A stretch of 64,000 nt of DNA from JL08 sp039969355 (GTDB lineage Bacteria; Pseudomonadota; Alphaproteobacteria; Rhodobacterales; Rhodobacteraceae): NCBI GenBank assembly GCA_039969355.1, contig JBDVOA010000013.1, positions 46,714 through 110,713 of the forward strand. The letters are read 5' to 3'. Of this stretch, positions 16,866 to 24,941 are shown one piece after another. The translations under genes were made by a program, and so were the position numbers. Under the pieces are notes generated by a model. It was given only the letters and a program-made list of their open reading frames with translations. It was not told the DNA's origin and searched no databases. Every line of letters starts with the position of its first letter. Within the stretch, counting starts at the first letter, position 1.

Positions 16866-17467
16866 GTTGCTGTCCTTTGCTCAAATTGACCAATACTGAG
16901 ATGGTAGGCAGGCGAGATGAATTCCTCGGCGCGTTTAATCCACCCGCCTTTGCCGCCTTTGCGGGTTCTAGCATATTTTCGGCTGGCCTCCCGCCGATCC
17001 GCAATGCGAAAATAGTAATTGCGACGCGCGATGCCGTAAGCATCGGCTAGTTCATTTGCACCTTGTTTATTGGCCTTTTGAGTGGCGTCTATTGTCTGCG
17101 GACCCAAGGCACCGTCAACATCAACGCGAAATCCCATTTCCCGCAACAGGCGCTGCAGGATCTTCACCGCGTTGCCCCCTGCATTTACATACATGTCAAA
17201 TACGGAAGGATGCAGCCCCTTGGGGAGTTCTGCAATCCGTGGGCGTTCAAAGTAGTGTTCGACGAAAATATCGACCGCCTGATCACGGCTCAGCGCACGC
17301 ACATCGATCGTATTCACCTTGCCGTCCCGGTTCAGGTCCAACCCAAGCCGTCGCATAGTATGGATGGTGACGCCAAAATTGGTTGCCCCTCCCGGATCAT
17401 CAGGATCGTTCACGTATCCGCCTTCGCGGCCAACAATCTCTCGAGCTATTTGTCGAACGCTTGGCAT
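16856..17467 (-). CDS. Gene transfer agent-type endolysin (glycoside hydrolase 108 + peptidoglycan-binding domain)
   Basis: 203 residues. The GH108 catalytic signature EGGYVNDPDDPGGATNFGVT starts at residue 15, its Glu being the expected acid. The middle carries FVEHYFERPRIAELP, and from about residue 105 a PG_binding_3 domain follows (GNAVKILQRLLREMGF, VDGALGPQT). No signal peptide is present, so export needs the adjoining holin. The ORF is intact, with no sign of decay. Confidence 0.87.
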   Translation of the reverse strand: MPSVRQIAREIVGREGGYVNDPDDPGGATNFGVTIHTMRRLGLDLNRDGKVNTIDVRALSRDQAVDIFVEHYFERPRIAELPKGLHPSVFDMYVNAGGNAVKILQRLLREMGFRVDVDGALGPQTIDATQKANKQGANELADAYGIARRNYYFRIADRREASRKYARTRKGGKGGWIKRAEEFISPAYHLSIGQFEQRTATWG

Positions 17468-17519
17468 TTCTCATCCCCTTGCGCAAAATCAAACTGCGCC
17501 AAAGGATGTGACGAGAGAA

Positions 17520-17990
17520 TTAATAAGACGCGTCAGTTGCGTCCGTTGCGCTGCCTGCGGGTTTGTAAACACCCTGTTCCTTCAGGGCATCGACAACTTC
17601 TGCAGGCATATAGTCCTCGTCATGTTTTGCCAGAATATCAGTCGCTTCAAAGACGCCGTTGATGTAACGACCGGTCCCAACCATGCCCTGATTCTCGGCA
17701 AACAGATCCGGCAGAACACCGCTGTAGACAACCGGTACGGATCCTCCGCCATCCGTCACGCTAAAGCGGATGTTCTCTCCCTCGTCGCGCACAATGCTGC
17801 CATCCTCAACCAAACCGCCGATCCGAAAAATTTCGGTGGGTTGAGGGGGCTCCGCCAATATCTGCGTCGGCGCCCGAAAATAATTAATGCCATCTCGCAT
17901 GGCATAGCCGATCAGGCCGGTGGACAAGGCCAGTGCCACAGCTGCCACCCCGATCACCTGCATTCTGCGAGTCTTCTTAAGGCTTTTCAT
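17520..17990 (-). CDS. ccmE: Cytochrome c-type biogenesis heme chaperone CcmE
   Basis: 156 residues: an N-terminal membrane anchor (VIGVAAVALALSTGLIGYAM) and an OB-fold. The heme-binding His and nearby Tyr are in AKHDEDYMP near residue 125. CcmE carries heme covalently to CcmF. It is separated from ccmF by the endolysin and holin genes, all on the minus strand, with argC just upstream. Confidence 0.94.
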   Translation of the reverse strand: MKSLKKTRRMQVIGVAAVALALSTGLIGYAMRDGINYFRAPTQILAEPPQPTEIFRIGGLVEDGSIVRDEGENIRFSVTDGGGSVPVVYSGVLPDLFAENQGMVGTGRYINGVFEATDILAKHDEDYMPAEVVDALKEQGVYKPAGSATDATDASY

Positions 17991-17999
17991 GTCGCCCTC

Positions 18000-19028
18000 T
18001 TACGGAAACAATGGCGCCAGCATCAAACCTGCGCTCTCGTCCTCACCTAACATCAGATTTGCATTTTGCAACGCCTGCCCGCTGCTACCCTTCGTCAAGT
18101 TATCGAGAGCCGCTACAACGATTGCGCGCCCCGCCAACCGATCACCGGTCACACCAATATGGCAAAAGTTCGATCCACGCACATGATGCGTACTTGGTGT
18201 GGTGCCAAACGGCAAAACCTCGACAAAGGGCTCGTTTGAATAGGCCCGGAAAAGCGTTTTGTGCACTACTTGTGCTTCGCCTTTAACATAACACGTCGCC
18301 AATATGCCACGATTTGCTGGGATAAGATGCGGCGTGAACTGAACGTGCACCGGGCGCCCCGCCACTGCGCTGAACTCCTGATCAAACTCACCCAGATGCC
18401 GGTGCGTGCCCCCAACGGCATAAGCATGAGTCCCCTCGGACAGTTCTGCGTGCAGCAGGTTTTCTTTCAGGCTACGCCCTGCCCCGGACACCGCGCATTT
18501 GAGGTCCAGAATGATTTCATCCAAATCGATGACACCCGCCGCAATCAATGGGCGCAGAGCGAATTGCCCGGTCGCGGCGTTACATCCGGTCCCCGCGACC
18601 AACCGCGCCCGGACAATCTCGGCCCGATAAAACTCGGTTAGACCGTAAACCGCCTCACGCTGGTGCGATACAGCGCTATGATCATTGCCGTACCACTGCG
18701 CATAGGCATCAGGATTGCGCAAACGAAAGTCAGCACTCAGATCGACGACTTTCAGATCAGCAGGCAGTGCGGCAATGACCTCTTGAGAGGTTTTGTGAGG
18801 CAAAGCACAAAAACAAAGATCGATGCCTGAAAAATCAATCTCGCCAATCTTGCATAGCGTTGGCAGCGGCAAATGGCGCAGATGGGGGAAAACCTCGGAC
18901 ATGACCATTCCCGCCTTGCGATCCGCGGACAGGGCTACAATGTCCATCGACGGATGTGTTGCAATGAGCCGCACCAGTTCGGCCCCAGTATAACCGCTGG
19001 CCCCCAGAATTGCGATTTTATGAGTCAT
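18000..19028 (-). CDS. argC: N-acetyl-gamma-glutamyl-phosphate reductase
   Basis: 342 residues, third step of arginine biosynthesis, reducing N-acetylglutamyl phosphate with NADPH. The Rossmann entry is KIAILGASGYTGAELVRL and the catalytic Cys is in VAGTGCNAATGQFAL. Length is typical. It ends nine bases before ccmE on the same strand. Confidence 0.95.
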   Translation of the reverse strand: MTHKIAILGASGYTGAELVRLIATHPSMDIVALSADRKAGMVMSEVFPHLRHLPLPTLCKIGEIDFSGIDLCFCALPHKTSQEVIAALPADLKVVDLSADFRLRNPDAYAQWYGNDHSAVSHQREAVYGLTEFYRAEIVRARLVAGTGCNAATGQFALRPLIAAGVIDLDEIILDLKCAVSGAGRSLKENLLHAELSEGTHAYAVGGTHRHLGEFDQEFSAVAGRPVHVQFTPHLIPANRGILATCYVKGEAQVVHKTLFRAYSNEPFVEVLPFGTTPSTHHVRGSNFCHIGVTGDRLAGRAIVVAALDNLTKGSSGQALQNANLMLGEDESAGLMLAPLFP

Positions 19029-19103
19029 GACAGACCTCTTTTTATGACGGCGCTCTCTCAGGAAACGCCTGTATTCAGTTGTAAATATAGTTTATTTCGA
19101 CGT

Positions 19104-19913
19104 TCAAGCCGTCTCAAATGTGATTTGTCGTCGCAATACCTGGGTGGCTCGGTCACTAACGCGTTTTGGATCACCTGTCGTCAGGAAAGCGGCTACACCT
19201 TGCCCCAGCATTTTCGGGTGCCTGTCAAGGTAATCTGCCAGTGACTCTGCGACCAGCCCGGCTTGTGAGAAGACCTGCACACTGCTGCCCAACGCCTCCT
19301 GAAACGTATCTTCCAAAAGTGGATAGTGAGTGCATCCCAAAACAGCCGCCTGCGGGTCGGGCATCTTGCGCTTGAGCGCGTCCACATGGCTTCGTACCAG
19401 CGCCTCAGCCAGAATCGTGTCACCTTCTTCGATTGCATCAACTACGCCACCGCAGGCCTGTGCCTCGATATCCACGCCAATAGCGCGAAACGCCAGTTCC
19501 CGCTGAAACGCTCGCGACGCCACCGTGGCAGGCGTTGCAAAAAGGGCGACATGTTTCACAGCCACTTCACGGGGCGGAGAATTGTCGCCCCAGTTGCGCT
19601 CCGTGAGCGCCTCGATCAGCGGTACAAATACGCCAAGCACACGTTTGTCCTCTGGAATCCAGCTTTCCTGCATCCGCCGCAATGCCGCAGCGCTTGCAGT
19701 ATTGCAGGCCAGTATCACAAGATCGCAACCGGCGTCCCACAAACGTTCCACGGCAGCACATGTCAGATTGTATATATCGTCGGCGGTGCGTACCCCATAA
19801 GGTGCATGCGCGCTGTCGGCAAAATACACAAATTCTACGTCGGGCAGTCGTTTTGCAACGGCCTCAAGCACGGTCAACCCTCCCAGCCCACTATCAAAAA
19901 TGCCAACTGCCAT
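19104..19913 (-). CDS. murI: Glutamate racemase
   Basis: 269 residues, cytosolic enzyme making D-glutamate for peptidoglycan. Both catalytic Cys are in their motifs, LACNTASA (near residue 70) and GCTHYPLL (near 193), with the opening GIFDSGLGGLTVL. The 250 bases at 19914-20164 upstream contain no gene I can identify. Confidence 0.94.
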   Translation of the reverse strand: MAVGIFDSGLGGLTVLEAVAKRLPDVEFVYFADSAHAPYGVRTADDIYNLTCAAVERLWDAGCDLVILACNTASAAALRRMQESWIPEDKRVLGVFVPLIEALTERNWGDNSPPREVAVKHVALFATPATVASRAFQRELAFRAIGVDIEAQACGGVVDAIEEGDTILAEALVRSHVDALKRKMPDPQAAVLGCTHYPLLEDTFQEALGSSVQVFSQAGLVAESLADYLDRHPKMLGQGVAAFLTTGDPKRVSDRATQVLRRQITFETA

Positions 19914-20164
19914 AGTTTCTCTCAGGCGAGATGCCGTTCCTCGAAATGATTACCTCGGCGACGGACGCCAAAGGTGTTCGCGACAGCTCATACGTGGCTT
20001 TGGACCGGAAATCCATCTCTGCTTGGGCATGTTTTGCAGTTGGGCCAGACTTGTCGCTACAATGACGATAAACAGTCACCGCATTTGTTCATATTTTGAC
20101 GCCACTATTTACGAATTATTGCGCTCGGGAAGTGGAAATTTGCGTCAAATGGTCGTCGCAACTT

Positions 20165-23100
20165 CTATTCAGCAGCACGCGAGAAGGGCGCGCCGCCAGT
20201 CTTGAACGCGTCCAACAACTCCTCACGCCGCTTTGCCGCCTTGGCTTCGCTGGCGGCCTTGACCGGACCAAAGCCGCGAATATCAAGCGGGAGCACAGCT
20301 AATGCAGTCGCAATTTCGAGCGTCTCGGGCGTGACTTTGGACAAAACCGCCTTCATGTCCTTTTCGTATTGGCGGATCAGCGCGCGCTCCATCTTGCGCT
20401 CTCCGGAGTAGCCAAAAATATCAAGCGGTGAACCGCGCAGTGACTTCAGCCGCGCAAGTATCCGCAACGGGCGTTTCATCCACGCGCCGAATTCTCGTTT
20501 GACAGGGCGCCCGTCGGGCCCGGTTTTTGACAGTATCGGTGGGGCCAAATGAAACGTCATGTCAAAATTACCGTCAAATTCTGCTGCGGCCTTTTCCTGC
20601 GATATCAGCAACAAGCGGGCGACTTCATACTCATCCTTATAAGCCAATAGCTTGTGATAACCCTTTGCAACGGCGTCTTTCAGACCAGCATCTTCAACCC
20701 CATTGACGAGTTTGCGGTATCGTTTTGCCAGTCGCCCAGATTGATACGCCTTTAGATGGTCAGCGCGAAAAGCGATTTTTTCTTCCAGCGATTTGGGCAG
20801 TTCAATGACATTTGACGTCAGGACGTTAGCGGCATCTTCGGGATATAAAACAGCCCAACGACCAATCTCGAACGCGCGCAGATTGCGCTTCACAGCTGCG
20901 CCATTCAATTCGATTGACTGCGTTATCGCCTCCAAACTCAATGGGATCAGTCCCCGCTGCCATGCAGCTCCAAAAATCATCATGTTTGAATAGATCGAAT
21001 CCCCGAGCGTCGCCTTTGCAAGATCAGAGGCATCAAAAATGTCTAATTTGCCCCTGAGACGCGCCTGCAAGGCTACAGTCAGCCGGTCGGAAGGTAATGC
21101 GAACGCTGTGTCGCGAGTGAAATCTCCTGTGATGATCTCGTGGCTGTTGACCACAGCCCCGGTCTGTCCACTGCGCGTCAAGCCCAGCGTCTTGGGACTG
21201 GCTGAAACCACCAGGTCACCACCAATTAGCGTGTGCGCTTCGCCTGTGGCAACGCGGATCGCACTGATATCGTCAGGTCGCTCCGCCAACCGGCAGTGAA
21301 TATGAACAGCGCCGCCTTTTTGGGCAAGCCCGGCCATCTCCATCATGCCGGCACCTTTGCCGTCGATGTAGGCGGCTTGCGCCAGAATCGCGCCAATCGT
21401 CACGACGCCTGTGCCTCCAACGCCGGTGATTATGATGTTATGGGTGCCATTGATCTGCGGCAGTTCGGCCATTGGCAGATCAGGCAGCGCCAGTTCGGCT
21501 GTGGCTTCCCTGCGGATTTCTGCGCCCTTCAACGTCACAAACGAAGGACAAAAACCGTTCACGCAGGAAAAGTCCTTGTTGCAAGAGGATTGATCGATGG
21601 CGCGTTTGCGACCTAATTCAGTTTCAACTGGGACAATGGACACGCAATTGGACTGAATGCCGCAATCGCCGCAGCCTTCGCAGATGTCGGGATTGATAAA
21701 AACGCGTTTGTCGGGATCCGGGAACAGCCCGCGCTTGCGCCGCCGACGTTTTTCAGCGGCACAGGTCTGGATATAGACGATGGCGGAAACGCCCTGGTGT
21801 TGGGCATATTCTTCCTGCACCGCCTGTAGCTGCTTTCTTTCATGTTTTTCAACACCCTGCGGGATCGCGTTAAGGTCAAAATTCTCCTTGTCATCATAAA
21901 CGACAGCAATGTTGGATATCCCTATTGCCTTCAGCTCTCGGACAATGCGGATAGCGTCTAGCCCACCATCATTTCCCTGCCCTCCAGTCATCGCAACAGC
22001 ATCGTTGTACAGGATTTTGTAGGTAATATTGGTCCCGGCTGCCATAGCCGCCCGGATCGCCTGAATACCAGAGTGGTTATAAGTGCCATCGCCAAGGTTC
22101 TGAAAAACGTGCGCGCGGTTCGAAAATGGCGCTTCGCCAATCCAATTTGCGCCTTCGCCGCCCATATGGGTAAACCCAGTGGTCTCGCGGTCCATCCACT
22201 GAACCATGTAATGGCAACCAATCCCGGCGTATGCGCGCGATCCTGCTGGCAGCTTGGTCGATGAGTTGTGCGGGCATCCGGAACAGAAGTACGGCAGGCG
22301 CGCCGCAATATCTTCGGCATTGTCAGCACGGCGCGCTTCATTAAGAGATTCAAGCCCCGCCTTGATCCCCTCCGTCTCGCGGCCCTCTTCAAGCAGGATG
22401 TCGCCCAATTTTTCCGCGATCATGATCGGATCCAGCGCACCGCGCGTTGGAAACAACTCCTCGCCATGCATCGATCCCGCACCGCCACCCTTGTGCCAGC
22501 CATAGACGCGACGACCCCTGCGATCATCAAAAATTGCCTCTTTGATCTGTACTTCGATCAATTTGCGTTTTTCTTCAACCACCACGATCAGATCAAGTCC
22601 CTCGGCCCAATCGTGAAATCCCTCCATGTTAAGCGGAAAGGTCTGACCGATCTTATAAGTGGTGATCCCCAGCCTTTCGGCTTCGTTTGCGTCAATATTG
22701 AGCAATGAAAGGGCGTGTACCAGATCCAACCAGTTCTTACCCGCCGCGACAAATCCGATCTTAGCACCTGCTTTGCCCCAGATGCGATTGTCCATCTTGT
22801 TGGCGCGGGAAAACGCCTCTGCGGCAAAACGTTTGAAGTCAATCACGCGCGCCTCTTGTTCGTGAGGCGTATCAATAAGACGGATATTCAACCCGCCATC
22901 AGGAAGGTGGAACTTAGGCACAATCAACGACATACGTTCAGGATTGCCATCGACAACTGACGTTGCCTCGATCGTGTCCTTCATGGTTTTCAGCCCGACC
23001 CAAAGTCCCGAAAACCGTGACAGTGCAATGCCATAAATACCATAGTCCAGCACTTCCTGGACACCGGCTGGACTGACCACCGGCATATATGCATCCACCA

Positions 23101-23587
23101 TGGCCCATTCAGACTGGTGAAGGACCGTGCTGGATTCGCCGGTATGGTCGTCCCCCATGGCCATAAGCACACCGCCATTGGCCGCGCTTCCGGCCATATT
23201 GGCGTGGCGCATAACGTCCCCCGTACGATCCACACCGGGACCCTTGCCATACCAAAGGCCAAAAACACCGTCATATTTTCCTTCACCACGCAATTCTGCC
23301 TGCTGACTGCCCCATAATGCAGTCGCCGCCAAATCCTCGTTCAGGCCCGGCTGAAAAGTGATGTCATGCTCGGCTAACTGCTTTGCTGCCCGCATCATTT
23401 GCAAATCAACCGCGCCAAGCGGCGACCCACGATAACCAGTCACCAGTCCGGCGGTGTTCAATCCCGCTGCCGCATCCCGAACCTTTTGCATCATCATCAA
23501 CCGGACAAGTGCCTGGGTGCCGTTCAGCAATACCGGCGATTTTGTCAGATCAAATCGGTCGTTCAAGGAAATTTTCTGCGTCGACAT
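20165..23587 (-). CDS. Indolepyruvate ferredoxin oxidoreductase, fused alpha-beta form
   Basis: 1140 residues from ATG 23587, preceded by GGGAGAGAAG; an upstream in-frame start at 23623 lacks such a site. The N-terminal pyruvate-oxidoreductase alpha part (TGYRGSPLGAVDLQM) is followed by the thiamine diphosphate part (YNDAVAMTGGQGNDGG), a ferredoxin-type cluster motif CEGCGDCGIQSNC, and the gamma-type domain (ITGVGGTGVVTIGAIL). It oxidatively decarboxylates arylpyruvates from aromatic amino acids to acyl-CoA. This fused architecture is common in Proteobacteria. Confidence 0.9.
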   Translation of the reverse strand: MSTQKISLNDRFDLTKSPVLLNGTQALVRLMMMQKVRDAAAGLNTAGLVTGYRGSPLGAVDLQMMRAAKQLAEHDITFQPGLNEDLAATALWGSQQAELRGEGKYDGVFGLWYGKGPGVDRTGDVMRHANMAGSAANGGVLMAMGDDHTGESSTVLHQSEWAMVDAYMPVVSPAGVQEVLDYGIYGIALSRFSGLWVGLKTMKDTIEATSVVDGNPERMSLIVPKFHLPDGGLNIRLIDTPHEQEARVIDFKRFAAEAFSRANKMDNRIWGKAGAKIGFVAAGKNWLDLVHALSLLNIDANEAERLGITTYKIGQTFPLNMEGFHDWAEGLDLIVVVEEKRKLIEVQIKEAIFDDRRGRRVYGWHKGGGAGSMHGEELFPTRGALDPIMIAEKLGDILLEEGRETEGIKAGLESLNEARRADNAEDIAARLPYFCSGCPHNSSTKLPAGSRAYAGIGCHYMVQWMDRETTGFTHMGGEGANWIGEAPFSNRAHVFQNLGDGTYNHSGIQAIRAAMAAGTNITYKILYNDAVAMTGGQGNDGGLDAIRIVRELKAIGISNIAVVYDDKENFDLNAIPQGVEKHERKQLQAVQEEYAQHQGVSAIVYIQTCAAEKRRRRKRGLFPDPDKRVFINPDICEGCGDCGIQSNCVSIVPVETELGRKRAIDQSSCNKDFSCVNGFCPSFVTLKGAEIRREATAELALPDLPMAELPQINGTHNIIITGVGGTGVVTIGAILAQAAYIDGKGAGMMEMAGLAQKGGAVHIHCRLAERPDDISAIRVATGEAHTLIGGDLVVSASPKTLGLTRSGQTGAVVNSHEIITGDFTRDTAFALPSDRLTVALQARLRGKLDIFDASDLAKATLGDSIYSNMMIFGAAWQRGLIPLSLEAITQSIELNGAAVKRNLRAFEIGRWAVLYPEDAANVLTSNVIELPKSLEEKIAFRADHLKAYQSGRLAKRYRKLVNGVEDAGLKDAVAKGYHKLLAYKDEYEVARLLLISQEKAAAEFDGNFDMTFHLAPPILSKTGPDGRPVKREFGAWMKRPLRILARLKSLRGSPLDIFGYSGERKMERALIRQYEKDMKAVLSKVTPETLEIATALAVLPLDIRGFGPVKAASEAKAAKRREELLDAFKTGGAPFSRAAE

Positions 23588-23754
23588 CGCTCTTCTCTCC
23601 CGGAGTGGCGCCACCTTCGGCATCCCGATAATAGGTCATAAATTATGACCCGTATAGCAATAATTTGCGAAACCTGCCGGTTTTCGACGCCCTGCAAGGT
23701 TCCCTTTTCTATCATTTCATATAGGTGGTACCTAAGTTTTAGAAAGTTGCGGCC

Positions 23755-24660
23755 ATGGATTGGGACAAACTCAGAATATTCCACGCTGTGGCCGATGCCG
23801 GCAGCCTCACCCACGCCGGCGACAGGCTGAACCTGTCGCAATCCGCCGTTAGCCGACAAATTCGCGGTCTGGAAGACAGCCTGCACGCAACTTTATTCCA
23901 TCGTCACGCCCGAGGGTTAATTCTGACCGAACAGGGCGAATTGCTGTTTGAAGCCACCAATGCAATGGTCAAGCGTCTTGATACAGCCAGTGCCCATATT
24001 CGCGACAGCGCCGAAGAGGTATTTGGCGAGATCAGGGTAACCACGACCACGGCCTTCGGAACCCTTTGGCTGGCCCCAAGACTGACCAAGCTTTACGAGA
24101 AGTACCCGGATCTGAAAGTAGACCTGATGCTCGAAGAACGCGTGCTTGATCTGCCGATGCGAGAGGCAGACGTAGCGATCAGAATGAAGGAACCTTCGCA
24201 GGCCGACCTGATCCGGAAAAAGCTGATGAGCGTCCAGATGGGCCTGTTTGCCACGCCCGAGTATCTGAACGCCAACGGAACGCCGCTTGAACTTGCCGAG
24301 ATCGTCGATCATCGACTTATCTTTCAGAATGTCCACTCGCCGCAAGTCGGGGCTAGTGCTGCCATGGTCCAGCATCTTATGAACTACGATATTCGTTCAT
24401 TGCTGACCGTGAACAATTACTTTGGAGTGTTGCAGGGCGTCATCCACAATCTTGGCATCGGCATTCTGCCTGATTATGTGACGCAAGATTTCCCAAACCT
24501 CGTCCTGGTCCTGCCGGAAGTCTCGTCAGGTGACGTGCCAGTCTTTCTAGCCTATCCGGAAGAATTGCGTCAATCCAAAAGGATATCGGCATTTCGGGAC
24601 TTTGTTCAGGACGAAATCATTACGTATCGGCGCATGTTGCGTGACCAGTCCAAGGCCTAA
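23755..24660 (+). CDS. LysR-family transcriptional regulator
   Basis: 301 residues. The winged helix reads LRIFHAVADAGSLTHAGDRLNLSQSAVSRQIRGLE, followed by a substrate-binding-type effector domain. It is divergent from the indolepyruvate oxidoreductase gene, with 167 bases between starts, so it may control that gene. The effector is unknown. Confidence 0.88.
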   Translation: MDWDKLRIFHAVADAGSLTHAGDRLNLSQSAVSRQIRGLEDSLHATLFHRHARGLILTEQGELLFEATNAMVKRLDTASAHIRDSAEEVFGEIRVTTTTAFGTLWLAPRLTKLYEKYPDLKVDLMLEERVLDLPMREADVAIRMKEPSQADLIRKKLMSVQMGLFATPEYLNANGTPLELAEIVDHRLIFQNVHSPQVGASAAMVQHLMNYDIRSLLTVNNYFGVLQGVIHNLGIGILPDYVTQDFPNLVLVLPEVSSGDVPVFLAYPEELRQSKRISAFRDFVQDEIITYRRMLRDQSKA

Positions 24661-24710
24661 GCTATGCACTCTACGCATATCGGAAATGACATTATTCCAG
24701 CGTAAAACAC

Positions 24711-24739
24711 TTGATCGGACGCTTCGTGCCACCTATCTG
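24711..24739 (+). promoter_or_regulatory. Sigma70-type promoter of candidate small RNA
   Basis: TTGATC, 17-base spacer, TATCTG. Transcription would begin at about 24745, exactly at the foot of a hairpin and about 85 bases before an intrinsic terminator. Confidence 0.5.
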
Positions 24740-24744
24740 ATGTA

Positions 24745-24829
24745 TTGAAGGCGATGATGGCTTCAACGCGCATCAACTTCACCTCCCTGTTGGACTTGGC
24801 CGAGCTTCTTGCTCGGCCTTTTTTTTTGC
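24745..24829 (+). ncRNA. Candidate small RNA with anti-Shine-Dalgarno loop
   Basis: About 85 bases. A 5' hairpin (TTGAAG / CTTCAA with a ten-base loop, 24745-24766), then an apparently unpaired stretch with ACCTCCCT (24781-24788), then a terminator hairpin GGCCGAGC-TTCTT-GCTCGGCC (24798-24818) and a run of Ts. A promoter sits at the right distance upstream and no coding frame is convincing. Hairpin, CCUCC-bearing loop and terminator is the architecture of several alphaproteobacterial sRNAs that pair with ribosome binding sites. I cannot assign a named family. Confidence 0.55.
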
Positions 24830-24941
24830 GCCGACCAACAAGACGACAAGCTTTGCACGCCCCGGGCGAATGCATTGCTTGCAATTCAGCGCCATTTAAC
24901 GAACCATATGGCCAAGAAAAATACGCAAAGGGACGGCTGAA

